Positions 10,864-21,770 are shown, numbered from the stretch's first letter. The stretch: 64,000 nt of DNA from Paracyclopina nana (GCA_019096065.1 JAGUCH010000004.1:6386001-6450000), one strand, 5' to 3'. Notes: generated from the sequence alone by a model not told the origin. Program-made: numbers and translations.

Positions 10864-12712
10864 ATGGAGAGTCGCTACGGGATCGGCATCAACAACCGCT
10901 ACGCCCTCTTCCTCGACTCCGAGGATGGCGAGGAGCTCATCATGCCCAAAAAGAAGCCTATGGAGGCCAAGACCGCTCCCGAACCGACGACAACGACTGC
11001 CAAGCAACCCGTGAAGAAGGTGGACTCCATTGACAAGAAGGACAAGCCCGCAGCCCTCAATAGCCGCCCTACCAAAGAGACGAATGCCAAGCCAAACAGT
11101 CGTGAGGGTAAGTCAGCCTCCATTTTCAGCCTTCATCATCCACAAGGAAGTCAACGGCGACCTCAAGATTTTTGTCGAGGTCCTCGTGTTACGCTTGTGG
11201 AAGACCAATCGGACGGACACTATCGCGTGGTCGGGTTGCTATCGGTTTTCGAGGGCTTCCCAATGACCACGCGGTCTGACCTTCCTGTTCCTTGAGAGTT
11301 GACTCTTTTCACACCTGATGAAAATAGTCGTAGTTAGGAATCGGACAATCATGATCTTTTCTTTCTCCAGATAAGGAAAACCGCAACAACCGATTCGACG
11401 GCAAACGAGTTTTGGACGCCCGAAAGCCCCAAGATGGACCCCGTGAAAACCGTGAGGAGCGCAACAACCGACGGAACAAGCCTGCCGAAAATGGAGCCCC
11501 CGGCGTTGAAGGTGATGCTAAACGCGGAGGAGGTCGAGGAGGACCTCGTGGAGGCCGTGGTGGACTTGGAGCTCGTGGAGGTCGTGGAGGCAGTCGCGGA
11601 GGCAAACGCGACTTCGACAGGAAATCAGGCGACGACAAAACGTAAGTGGATTGCCTTAAACCTTACGCCTTCAGCCTAAATGATGAATTAAGATAGGGAC
11701 ACCTGAATTTCTGATTAAAAGAACATCTTATTTACATTCTCTGAAATGGGTTTTTCTAACGTTTCACCCTTTCCTTGAAGACTAGATGATAAATTCAAGA
11801 TGTTTTCTTTTTCAGTGGTGTCAAGGCCGTCGACAAGAAGGACGGAAGCGGCTCCCATAACTGGGGCACCTTTGAGGATGAAATGAAGGCTGAGGAAGAC
11901 AAGGCTAACATCTCTGCTGACTTGAACGAAACCGCTGTTGAGAACGAGACGACTGTTGAGACCGCGGTCAACGAGGCTGATGAGACCAAGAAAGCGATGG
12001 AAGAAGAAGAGGCCAAGACTATGACCCTCGATGAATGGAAGGCTCAGCAGCAAATCGAAGCTGACAAGCCCAAGTTCAACTTGCGTAAGGCTGGCGAAGG
12101 ATCTGATTTGGACCCCAAATGGAAGAAGACTTACGCCTACAAAAAGGAGAAGGAGACCCATGACGATGAGGATGAAGACGTAAGTAAAAGAGTGGCATAT
12201 GCTCAAAATGGCATCAAGCATGATGATAAAAGATAGGGACAACTGAATCAACCTTGATTAAAAACATATCTTTGAACTCTCTCTCTGAGCGCAATTCTAC
12301 TTTTAGATATGGCGTTGTCGTTTCTTATCCGTAGCTTAAACTTTCCGCTTTTTTAGGAGCATGAACTGTATCCTCAAAGGGCGAATCGGCAAAAGAAGAT
12401 CTTGGATATCGAGTTCAACTTTACGGATACCTCGGCGCCAGCTGGTCACGACGGAGGTCGAGGACGTGGTGGCCGCGGAGGCCGGGGAGGTCGGGGTGGT
12501 CGCGGAGCTGGAGGCGACCGTGGCGAACGCGGAGAGCGCGGCGGAAGCCGTGGGGCTAAAGGAGGACGTGGTGGCTTCTCCGGAAAGGTAAAGATTCCTT
12601 TCACTAGTTTAAGTTTCCTCTTGAGTAATGATTGTTTTTGTAGCCTCGAGGCAAGGGAGCAGAGGCTGCACCGAACGTTAACGACGAAATGTCTTTCCCC
12701 TCTTTGGGGTAA
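10864..12712 (+). CDS. SERBP1/HABP4 (Vig-like) mRNA- and ribosome-binding protein
   Basis: Exons 10864-11107, 11371-11641, 11816-12179, 12357-12587 and 12644-12712, phases 1, 2, 0, 0. The family (vertebrate SERBP1/HABP4, fly Vig/Vig2) binds RNA and idle ribosomes and has been linked to RISC and heterochromatin. Family landmarks: N-terminal MESRYGIGINNRYALFLDSEDGEE; NRFDGKRVLDARKPQ in exon 2; an RGG box; the HABP4/PAI-RBP1 core KKDGSGSHNWGTFEDE; TLDEWKAQQ; a second long RGG box (GRGRGGRGGRGG); and the conserved C-terminal NDEMSFPSLG just before the stop. The protein is otherwise low complexity and highly charged, as expected. The start ATG follows a clear 5' UTR. Introns 2 and 3 each begin with a similar stretch (AGATAGGGACA-C/A-CTGAAT), perhaps a small shared intronic element. 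Confidence 0.93.
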
Positions 12713-14735
12713 GCCAACAAGAAGTCTTCATGTCGAATTGTGGCAAGAACAGAGGCAATTGAGTCTATTTTCAATTACTGACTTGGATTGCCTCAACGAA
12801 TCTACAACCATGATTGAAGCAACGTTCACACACAACACACACACACACATCTATATCTACTCCTCAACCTGCAAAATACACACTACTGAATATGTAACAA
12901 CAGAGCCTTGGTTATGTGACATTGCGACAGCCTTGACCTCACCACTCAAAGGCTGGCCTTTTTGTGTTAGCTTTCCATCGACATCACAGACCTGCGAAGG
13001 AGACGTTTTCGATGTTGTGCTCATAATCTTATGGCAGTCAATTCATTTTTCTGTCCTGATTTTTTCGCCATTTCTCTTGTGTATTTCTTTTTGACATGAC
13101 AGTTGAATCATTTACTCGGGAGCAACAAAATCATATTCATTCTACACCGCCCCTCCCCTTAGCAGCACGTTCATTGTGAATGACGGTACTAGTATGCGTC
13201 GTTGGCTTTAAATTCAAGCCAAATAACGCCATACCATTTAACTGATCTCTTCACAGTGTATGCCATGTTGTTAGAAGTGAAGTTTTTTGCGCATTCTGAT
13301 GATATATCTAACTACTCTACTATGATTTATTAAGGAAATTATTGTCTTTAATTTCTCTCCACGGATTACCCCCTCCCTTCCTACTATGAATACTATTATG
13401 TATGATACATTCAGCATTCGCATAAACAGTGTACAGTGGACGATTTCGGCAGATGAAGAGCGTCATAAATGATGCCATTTCAACGGGCATTTTTTCCACT
13501 GTGGCCCACACTGACTGAAAGAAAGGCCAACTATATTTGAGAAGCAACGAAAAAGCCTTAACCAACATCTGGCGGCCTTTTGATCGTTTAATTGCCAAAA
13601 AGTCAAAGTGAAAACAAAGCTTCATATTTCTTCTCTCCGTTTATACAAAATGGTTGTTGGGAGCCTCAAGATATCCCCGGATTGGCCTCGGAGTCCGTGA
13701 AACTAATTGAAGATCAAGCCACCTTTACCACCAAACAATTTTGCCCAAATAATCTTTGAGTAATATGAACTTGTTCTAATATTGCCACAATCACAATTAG
13801 TGAAGAAACGTTTATACAACAGAAAGAAAAGCCATCGGTTTCATTTCTTTCTTGGCAATAATTGAGCCTCTTTTTGCCTTGTCGCAGCATCCGAGTCGTT
13901 CAAATATCACGTGGTCTTCGTGGGCGGATAATTTGCCAGATTTTTGGCTGCTAGGTGAATGCAAATTCACCGTAAGTTGGCACACTGCCGAACTGGTTGA
14001 AGATTCCTTGTAGAGATAATTTTTCCTACAAACTTTGACCGTTTGCAGAAGCTTTCCTCGCCTTATCATCTAGCATATTTTTCAGCGTTGCAGCTTAATA
14101 GGATTCTAGCTGCTTCTATCGGGAAAACCAGTTCTGTCAAGTGGTTGTAAGTCGTGTTACATTTCAGTTTGGTGCATCAAAAACTAGATGAATGCAAAAT
14201 GAGTGCTACTAAAATGTCTCGCCCTGCTTCCCCCCTCATAATTTAGCGCATGTTGGAGGTCAGTGTAAAAAACTTAGCATAGATTGACATCTACTTCAGT
14301 TCATTCTAGCTATATATTAAGGACAGCGAATGTGGCCATTTAGAGTGAGTAGTGCTTAACCTGTGGAAATGCCACAAATACTCCAGGACTTCAAATATAA
14401 CTGGCAAAATGCTAACCATTTCATCAAAATGTGAAATGTGACACCTCTGCATGAGTTATCAGTATTATGCCACGCGCTCGTAACGGGCGGAGCTCGCAAA
14501 AGCTCGGCAAATGAAAAACACGTCAACATAAGAAAACGCTTAATAAAATATCGTCAAATCATTACGAGAAAAAATCGCGCGCAAATTTCATAAAAGTGCG
14601 CAGTGTCCTCAAGGCCATAGGCAGAAGCAAAGTTTGAGGCTGTTGTTGTTGGGCTGGCTTTGCTATAGCTGGCAGCTAAAAGGTTCAGGCTGCGTTGGCT
14701 GAGTCGGGCCGATCAATGGAGCGGTAGGTTGTGAC
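12713..14735. other. SERBP1 3' UTR and intergenic DNA
   Basis: No supported gene. It contains a short (AC)n microsatellite at about 12826-12849 within the likely 3' UTR. Minus-strand ORFs at 13320-13625 and 13812-14069 lack recognisable domains or splice context and are not called. Confidence 0.5.
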
Positions 14736-15229
14736 TAGAGGTGTATCGGGCCAAGAAATGTCGGGCTCGGGTCGGGCTCGGGCTTTCAAAAAATTACTCG
14801 GGTCGGGTCGGGCCGGGCCTGAACTTTTTTTTCAGGCTTCGGGCTTTTTCGGGCCAGTCAAAAAATGTTACGGGCTTTTCGGGCCGAGACAAACTCTACA
14901 ATTTTTCAGGAAAAATCTGAATAAAAATCACTTTATTGTTATGAAATTCTCATCAATTACTGAAGGTTGTGCAAATGAAGAGATACTTAACAATCAAACT
15001 CAATATTAAAGCTCACAATCTGGAGCAATTGTTTTTCTGATTTTGAACAAGTTTTTGAATTTTTAAAAAATGTCATTCGGGCCACTTCGGGCTTTTTGAA
15101 AATGATTTCGGGCTTTTTCGGGCTTTCTGTAAATCGGCCCGAGTCGGGCTCGGGCTGGGGTCTTATTTAGCTCGGGCCAGAAATTGGTATCGGGCTTTCG
15201 GGCTCGGGCCTGAGCCCGATACACCTCTA
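14736..15229. mobile_element. Second hAT-type MITE with CGGGC subterminal repeats
   Basis: A 494-bp element has perfect 16-bp terminal inverted repeats (TAGAGGTGTATCGGGC at the left; complement at the right end). It is flanked by a perfect 8-bp duplication GTTGTGAC at 14728-14735 and 15230-15237. Both arms are packed with CGGGC/TCGGGCT pentamers and hexamers around an A/T-rich centre. No transposase is encoded. It ends 336 bp upstream of the p160 coactivator start codon. Confidence 0.92.
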
Positions 15230-15565
15230 GTTGTGACGCATCTTTTTCGTCGTTTTCCCTTTTCGGCCAATGCTGCCATTTTGGCGTGCTTTAGCTGAGT
15301 CTGAAGTGAAGAAAGGACAGCAGCAGCAGATGCAGCAGCAGCAGCAGCTTATGCGTGCGTTTATGAATCTTAACTTGGACGCGAATTGTGAGGAAACGCC
15401 AGCCTCAGCCTCCAATTGATATTAACAGAAGAGCTCCTCAATCTGCCCCGTCTTGGCTGCCATCTAAACATTGTGCAATATCTTGAGTGCCACGATGAGT
15501 AACGCAGTTCACGGCCATTGGCTAACCACGCTTAGAGCACTTGATTCCAGAGGATTTGTGGCAAG

Positions 15566-18500
15566 ATGAACTTCAGCCGGGTTTCCAGCGTTGCCCCCAG
15601 TGATCCGAAGCTGTACAGCGGAGCCCCCAACGCCCCACGTGGCACTCCTCTGCTTCCCCAGCCCGATCCCAATCACAACAGCCTGTTCGAGCTGCTCGAG
15701 CAGCCCCCACAAGCAGCAGCCTTCGAGCTACAGTCATCGGATGCACTCAGCCTTTTCGACGACCTCGACCTCGACAAGGCCAGGGACCACTTTGGCGCCT
15801 CGTCGACCAGTTTCCTTGTCGATGACCTCGCCGATCTGATCGAGGAGAAATCCACCACACCTATGTTGGTAGTGAGCGCCTCGAATTTCAACATGATGGC
15901 CACCTCCCCGCCAGCCGCCGTCCTCGTGGTCAACGAGACGGAGAGGAGGCGGAATGAGGCGACGACCCTGCTCAAATCTCTTTCAGTCCCCGATCCACTG
16001 CTTGGGCAGCTCGTCTCGGAGTCGCTCACCGGGTTCATTTTCGTCGTGGATGCCCAGGGACGAGTGGAGTTTGTGAGCAACTCGTCGGCTGAGCAAGTGG
16101 GACACTCACCAGATCACATTCGAGGAAACCAAATCTACAACTTTTTGCACCCTGCCGACCACTCCCGGTTCGGGTGCCACCTCGTGCAGCAGCAATCTCC
16201 ACCTACCTCCAACACGGACCCTGACAAGGCCAGGAGGAATTTCACTTGTCGATTCAAACTGCTGAATAGCAACGAGTCCTACATCACCCTCTATGTGGCA
16301 TGCATCACCGTTCGGCGCAATCAGGACAGCGTGGAGACCTCCAGGCTTCTCTGTGTTGCCAGAAAGCTCAGTGACGTGAGCCCGCTCACGATGGTAACTA
16401 CGACCAGCACCAACCCTGTGGTTCAGAATGCTACCGATTTGTTCACCACCAAGCTCGATCCTGCCACATTCAAGGTGATGCTGGCCGACACATCACCTGC
16501 AGCTACCTCGAACAGCCGCCTGAGAGCCTCGGTGGCCGCTAAGACTGTCTCCATGGTGGGCAAGTGCTTTCTGGACTTTTGCCACCCCGATGACCGCGAC
16601 CTCGTGCGCAACCACTTTTTGAGTACAGTGCGGGACAAACAGAGTGTCAGCTCGGTATACAGAATGACTGGCCTGATAGGCAACAACAACGGCAGCATAC
16701 ATCAAAGGCTGACAAATGTGGTACATGTGCAGACCAAGTCAAAGTATCACAAAGCGATCAATAACGGATCCAACTCAGGGTTCATCGTTTCCATTCATTC
16801 AATCGTGGGCGATGTCCCGACCCTTCACACAAACGCTACCAATCGATTGCCGACTACTGCCGTGTCGTCGCAAATTGCGACCTCGACAACGTCTTACCTT
16901 CTGACGGGAACGAGTGATAGCAGTCGAGCGCCAGTTGTGATGATGTCATCAGCAGCCAAAGTGTCAACATTGTCATCGCTGCTAACATCGACATCATCAG
17001 CAGCCATAGCTCCACATGATAAGACACCCCCGTCGTCATCACCCTCGCCGACTTCAGAGAACAGTGACGAGGCTAAGAACCAGCTGTTGAAGCAGTTGCT
17101 GAATCCTAATTATCAGCCTCAGCCGTCGTCCTCGGAGTCATCCTCCGACTACTCCAATCCCCGCATTTTGAAGCTGCTCAGCGGAGGCAACATGACTCGA
17201 ACTGGCGTGAAAAGGTCGGCCAATTCGCCGCTCGATAATCCGCCAGCTCAAAAGACAGTGAGTGTAGTCTGCTCCGAGAATCCTAGCCTCACAGAGCTTC
17301 TGGAGAAGCCTCCTCACTTGTCCATCACTGTGCCTCCACCTGTGCCCACGAAGTGGCATCAAGAGCCACGCGAGAAACTGCCCAAGGATATCATGAGGAA
17401 ATTTCTGCCTCCTCACCCAGCTGAGCGAGCTGCGGCCGCTGCTGCTGCAGCCGCAGCCTCAGCCTCGAAGCCAGCTACGTTGGCAGTATCTGCCCCATCG
17501 ACATCCAACTCGGCGTTGTACTCAGTCCTCACCAACCGGAATCCAGTGTCAAATCAGAGGTCGGGCAATGGTGGTCCCTACCATCCTGTCTACAGCTCAA
17601 ACAGTGGAAATTCTCAAACTGTGACGTCGGCCTCAACGTCTAGCAACCTGCCTCTCTTTGAGGCCTCCGGCTCCCTGGAGGGCTCATCATTTTCTGAGGA
17701 CAAAGACGAGATGCTTTCCGAAATTTTGGACGGGCTCATCGAGTTTCAAGAGAAGAGCCCCGTTTCTATTGCCTCATCAGCATCTTCGTCCTCCATAAGT
17801 GCAGCCTCCAGAGCCGACGAGCGAAGAATCTCGGATATTGAACGATTTTTGGTCAGCTCTGAGCGCAGCTTAATGCAGCAGCAGCTGCAACAGCCCAAGC
17901 CAAAAATAATGTCCTCGCTGGCAGCCTCGGCCCCGTCACTTACGTCAATCCTGTCGGCCCCGCCATTGGCCACGCCCACAGGCCGGCCTCCACCCCCGTC
18001 TCAGTCAAACGGCTCCTCGCGGTCAGCCAACCCAGTCAATCTCGTGCCAAGGATGAACGAGCTACTGCAACAGGTTCCTCCCAACGTCTCCATTCCGGAC
18101 ACGCCGGACCTGGACTCGTTGATGCTCCTTCAGGAGAGAAGAAGAAGAATGTCGAGCGGTGGCACTGTTCAGACCGTATCCTCGGCCTCAGCCGTGAATC
18201 AACAGCAGCCACAGTCCCGCGCAAATGCCCAACTTGGAGGCTTGGCCTTTCAATTGCAGCCAACTATGACCTCCCCTCAGCAAAGTCAAATGGGCCGAGG
18301 GCAGCTACTAATGCAGCACTTGACTTCTAATAGTGGCTCGACGCGATCGACGGTTCAAGCTCCACGGCAAGTTCCGTATAATTTGGAGCCAGCAGCAGTT
18401 TCCGGTGGGGGAGGCCCAATTTATGCCAACTACGGCAATCATAGCCTCCAGTTGCAGCAACAGCAGCAGCAGCCTCCCCAAGTCCGACGGTCGTCGTTTT

Positions 18501-18787
18501 CTGGTGCCAATTCTAACTCGAGTCCTTTGATATCTCCACCCTCAGGAGCTGTTGCGGCTGCAGCTGCGGCCGTTGCAGCAGCCTCGGCTGCCAATCAGCA
18601 GCAGCTTCCGTCTGGTCAACAGCAAGGTCGAGCTCAACGACATTCGAGTGGGGGAACGGTGCATCACGGAGGACCAGTGCGAGGCCAAAATCAGTTGTTA
18701 GCTCGCAGACTCTCCGATTCAGTTGAGAGCACCAACAACAGTGACGAGAAACAAAGATCCCTTTTACAGCAGTTGCTGTCCGAGTGA
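15566..18787 (+). CDS. p160 nuclear receptor coactivator (NCOA/Taiman-like), intronless
   Basis: One uninterrupted 1073-aa ORF. p160 coactivators bridge ligand-bound nuclear receptors (ecdysone receptor in arthropods) to histone acetyltransferases. Residues ~135-220 match the PAS region (DPLLGQLVSESLTGFIFVVDAQGRVEFVS, then GNQIYNFLHPADHSRF); FTCRFKL and VHVQTKSK..SGFIVSIHSI continue the PAS/PAC-like part to ~420. Downstream are receptor-interaction LxxLL boxes: LFELL (near residue 35), LSSLL, LKQLL, LTELL, and LQQLL at the extreme C-terminus. Gln- and Ala-rich tracts follow. Expected size of the family is ~1,400 aa or more. The N-terminal bHLH normally preceding PAS is not in this ORF. A weak acceptor (ttgattccag, ending 15550) with open frame leaves room for an upstream exon, but none with a bHLH was found back to 12.7 kb. 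Compared with relatives, the long single exon is unusual. Confidence 0.88.
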   Translation: MNFSRVSSVAPSDPKLYSGAPNAPRGTPLLPQPDPNHNSLFELLEQPPQAAAFELQSSDALSLFDDLDLDKARDHFGASSTSFLVDDLADLIEEKSTTPMLVVSASNFNMMATSPPAAVLVVNETERRRNEATTLLKSLSVPDPLLGQLVSESLTGFIFVVDAQGRVEFVSNSSAEQVGHSPDHIRGNQIYNFLHPADHSRFGCHLVQQQSPPTSNTDPDKARRNFTCRFKLLNSNESYITLYVACITVRRNQDSVETSRLLCVARKLSDVSPLTMVTTTSTNPVVQNATDLFTTKLDPATFKVMLADTSPAATSNSRLRASVAAKTVSMVGKCFLDFCHPDDRDLVRNHFLSTVRDKQSVSSVYRMTGLIGNNNGSIHQRLTNVVHVQTKSKYHKAINNGSNSGFIVSIHSIVGDVPTLHTNATNRLPTTAVSSQIATSTTSYLLTGTSDSSRAPVVMMSSAAKVSTLSSLLTSTSSAAIAPHDKTPPSSSPSPTSENSDEAKNQLLKQLLNPNYQPQPSSSESSSDYSNPRILKLLSGGNMTRTGVKRSANSPLDNPPAQKTVSVVCSENPSLTELLEKPPHLSITVPPPVPTKWHQEPREKLPKDIMRKFLPPHPAERAAAAAAAAAASASKPATLAVSAPSTSNSALYSVLTNRNPVSNQRSGNGGPYHPVYSSNSGNSQTVTSASTSSNLPLFEASGSLEGSSFSEDKDEMLSEILDGLIEFQEKSPVSIASSASSSSISAASRADERRISDIERFLVSSERSLMQQQLQQPKPKIMSSLAASAPSLTSILSAPPLATPTGRPPPPSQSNGSSRSANPVNLVPRMNELLQQVPPNVSIPDTPDLDSLMLLQERRRRMSSGGTVQTVSSASAVNQQQPQSRANAQLGGLAFQLQPTMTSPQQSQMGRGQLLMQHLTSNSGSTRSTVQAPRQVPYNLEPAAVSGGGGPIYANYGNHSLQLQQQQQQPPQVRRSSFSGANSNSSPLISPPSGAVAAAAAAVAAASAANQQQLPSGQQQGRAQRHSSGGTVHHGGPVRGQNQLLARRLSDSVESTNNSDEKQRSLLQQLLSE

Positions 18788-19177
18788 ATGAGGCTACAAA
18801 ATTGGGACAAAAACACACACATCCACACTGCCGCATCTTTTCATGCTCAATGAAAACGGTTTCTAATTCGAGCTGTGGCTGTCACCAATCCTTTTTATCC
18901 ACAACTACTACTACTACAACGCAGATCCTTTTACTGGTGTTGCTCTATTTTTTTACGCCCATCTGAAGTGTAAGCATGGGCGACGAATGTTGATGATGGT
19001 GAACCACACGCTTCTGAATCCAAAATTTCTGCCACAATCTACTACTTCTATCTATGACCGAATGCATTCCCCGAGTACTGCGAAAAATCACTATATTAAA
19101 TATACTATGTATGGAGTAAATTAGTTTTTTCACACTAAAGACTCTCGTCTTATTCTTCTTTTAAGCTTGCACTCCAA
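18788..19177. other. 3' UTR / intergenic
   Basis: Gap between the coactivator stop and the first DUSP alternative exon. It includes a short ACTACTACTAC run near 18903. No gene seen. Confidence 0.4.
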
Positions 19178-19356
19178 ATGTCTGACGTGGAAGAGTTGAA
19201 CGGAGTCCTCGCTACCGTCAGTCCGTCTGACCTCAACCTTGATACGAGGCCGCTTCCAGGCATTGATAAACAGGTTGACACCGAGTTTTTGTCCCGCTAC
19301 GAGACCGGTGTTGATTGCGACGCTGTATTCGGAGGCCGAATTCTGATAGGAAATTT
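19178..19356 (+). CDS. DUSP3-like phosphatase, alternative first exon 1
   Basis: ATG 19178 opens 59 codons ending in DAVFGGRILIGN, then a consensus donor (TT|gtaagc) in phase 2. The end of the exon corresponds to the substrate-domain start seen in the other two DUSP first exons (VFPGVHLGD and IFPNLFIGD). Joined to the shared exon at 20957 it reads ...ILIGN-L-GAAKNTFYLKKIG without break, giving a 206-aa protein. The N-terminal sequence is unrelated to the other two. That it is used as a first exon is inference from phase and homology. Confidence 0.6.
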
Positions 19357-20329
19357 GTAAGCACAACACCGTGTTTTCCTTTGCAAATATGTCGAGGTCG
19401 AATCGTGAGCTGTGACCGCGCGGATACTGTGAATTGCAAAAAAGACGGCAGTCTCTCGCCAATTTTCTTAAAATGAATAATGATAGGCCGAAAACAACTC
19501 CCAAGATCCAACGTAAGAATGTGAACGATTTGGCCTAGTTCCGATTTCTTGGTAAGCAGGTCCGTCATCACGGATGAATAGAGAAAGTTGTTTTACATAA
19601 CGCGAAAAAAGCACTCTTGGATACTGCTTGACTTTTGAAAACTGAACTGATATAGCACATTTATCTGGGCTGAAAAATGAAACGCTTACAACTAGGAGAA
19701 AATCCCATCTTTTCCTCGTATAATGATTGTAATTACAGTTGCCTTGGCCTCAGTCATGGACATGCACTCAAGAAGCTATACATGGGCGGGGATTCGTCCT
19801 CGGCCGCTATATAGTCTCACTATAATAAAAAACCGAACACAATAGCTTCTAGAGCTGCCTCGATACACAAAGTCAGCCTTCGAAATGAGGTTGAGGCCAT
19901 CTGTGCACTTAATTCCCCACAGAGAACTGTCTCACATTTCTCCCAATTAGCCGGGCTATGGCCATTCCTATAGCATTATTGCTACGTGCTGATGAGAAAA
20001 AGGTGTGGACTATCCTGATGATCCGCAGAAAGCCATATGATTGCCTAGCCGGCAAGGCCTCTCGGCCTTCATGATGAAGAAGGCCTTTCCTCCCATTCTT
20101 CAGCTGATTGTTACATTATACACAGTGCAAAACAGAGATCCACGTATAACATCCATTTTTCACTGGTCTGAAAAACGAATTACTTAACTATACACTAGAT
20201 AGCAATTCTGGGAAATGTGAAAGCAGTTCGCGCGTGCGCGCGTTCTCACGAACTTGTACTTTGACTCCCCCATCTTTGTCACTTCTGGGGAAGGCTGAAC
20301 AGTTGCCCGAGCCTAGCTGGCCAAGAAGC

Positions 20330-20598
20330 ATGTGTAATATGTGTCCTCGGACTCCATCATCATCTTCCTCTAGTGAAAATAGCAATACTGCAATGCCTAC
20401 CAAATGCTCTTGCCAGCCAGCAACCGAGGCTCGAAAGTACCTCAACATTTACAACTGCTATAACGACCATGAAGAGACCACGGCCTACCAGCTCTCCCAA
20501 GTGGCTGTTGACTGGTCCATGAAACTGAATCGCAACCTTGCAGCCAATTGCAGAAATATTTCCGATGAAGTCTTTCCGGGCGTTCACCTCGGCGATAG
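20330..20598 (+). CDS. DUSP3-like phosphatase, alternative first exon 2
   Basis: ATG 20330 (a second in-frame ATG lies three codons later) leads to a Ser- and Cys-containing N-terminus and ends in ISDEVFPGVHLGD, the classic DUSP domain opening, followed by a donor (AG|gtgaaa) in phase 2. Spliced to 20957 it gives LGD-R-GAAKNTFYLKKIG, a 236-aa protein. The downstream frame otherwise terminates just after the donor. Confidence 0.7.
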
Positions 20599-20670
20599 GT
20601 GAAAAGAACGGGACCTTTGCAAGGCTGGACACGAGCGAAGGCCAATTTTAACTTATTACTATAACTAACC

Positions 20671-21497
20671 ATGTCGAGCTACCATACGAGAAGGGGCTCG
20701 CCTACTTTATGGTCGACGTATCACGAGCTCAAAGCTGTGCTCGATGCTCCTCTCATAGAGAAACGAGTGGTTGCAGTGAAATACGACGATTCCAAGAGAA
20801 TCGTCAACATGACCGAGATTTTCCCAAACCTATTCATCGGCGATGAGTTAATACCCTTTTTACTTACTTACAACTACTTTATAACACTATTTAAGTTGCG
20901 CCTTTTACATAAGCGCAGTAACTGTGACTCATATTGTTCTAACGTTGCTTTTTCAGGGGCGCGGCCAAAAATACCTTCTACCTTAAGAAGATTGGAGTGA
21001 CCCATGTGTTGAACACAGCCGAGGGTACCAGGGTTGGTCTTGTGGACACTAACCAAAAGTACTACAAGCCCTTTGGCATCCACTACAAAGGCCTCAAACT
21101 TTTGGACGTCGCCCAGACCAACATTGCTATGTACTTCACCGAAGTTGCAGAGTATATTGACGAAGCCCTCAAATCTGGAGGTATTTTTGCCTTTTTGCCA
21201 AGATTCGGATCTCTCTGACGTCAATCCGGATAAGAATTCGCGTAGCATCATAAAAAACACTTTCGACTTTCTTTTCCAGGAAAGGTCTTGGTAAATTGTC
21301 TCATGGGCATGTCCCGGTCAAGCACTTGTGTGCTGGCCTACCTAATGCTCCGACAAAACATGACAGCCGTGGAGGCTTTGACAGAGGTGCGCAGGTACCG
21401 AGAAGTCAGGCCCAACGATGGATTTCTCCGACAGCTCGCTGATCTCGATAACAAATTGCGCCGCGAGCGCGGGCAGTTGAAAACGCCGCTGCAATAG
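20671..21497 (+). CDS. DUSP3/VHR-like dual-specificity phosphatase (first exon 3 plus common body)
   Basis: Exons 20671-20846, 20957-21180 and 21280-21497; 205 aa, similar to DUSP3 (185 aa). Dual-specificity phosphatases remove phosphate from Tyr and Ser/Thr, typically of MAP kinases. Visible: domain start TEIFPNLFIGDEGAAKN; ITHVLN-like GVTHVLNTAEGTR; a general-acid loop (GLKLLDVAQTNI, Asp in place); and the P-loop VNCLMGMSRSSTCVLAYL, with Cys, Arg and the Ser after it. The residue before the catalytic Cys is Asn (codon 21294-21296) where the signature has His. RPNDGF and the C-terminal helix follow. Exons 2 and 3 are shared with two other first exons upstream. The only poly(A) hexamer found (AATAAA, 21761-21766) lies next to the stop of the convergent zinc-finger gene. 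Confidence 0.88.
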
Positions 21498-21760
21498 TAG
21501 TAGTAGCACTACCATCATCATGCTGTAAAAAAGTTGCATTATTAATTGTTAGCTCCATTTTGGCTTCCAAATCATCATCACCATCAGCGGCTGGTTCTTA
21601 AAACGTACCATACTTCACGATCATACTTTCAGTGATACTAAAAAAATTGTTCTATGGGGACAATGAACGAGTAGTAGCAATCGAGTTTTGAAAAAATTCA
21701 TTGTGTGCTAAAAATAATATCTGATCACCACATCATGTACGCATCATACATAAAGTAGTG

Positions 21761-21766
21761 AATAAA
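21761..21766 (+). terminator. Candidate poly(A) signal of the DUSP gene
   Basis: AATAAA, 264 bp after the DUSP stop and only 4 bp before the convergent zinc-finger stop codon (21771). Normal cleavage 10-30 nt downstream would put the DUSP 3' end inside the zinc-finger coding region, antisense. Confidence 0.5.
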
Positions 21767-21770
21767 CGCT

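Noticed and set aside
15673-18836. Several minus-strand ORFs over the p160 coactivator
   Set aside because: Shadows of a long GC-richer coding exon; low-complexity translations of its CAG repeats.
19737-19815. Possible fourth DUSP first exon (ALKKLYMGGD)
   Set aside because: Superficial similarity to the LFIGD ending but no GT donor in the right phase.
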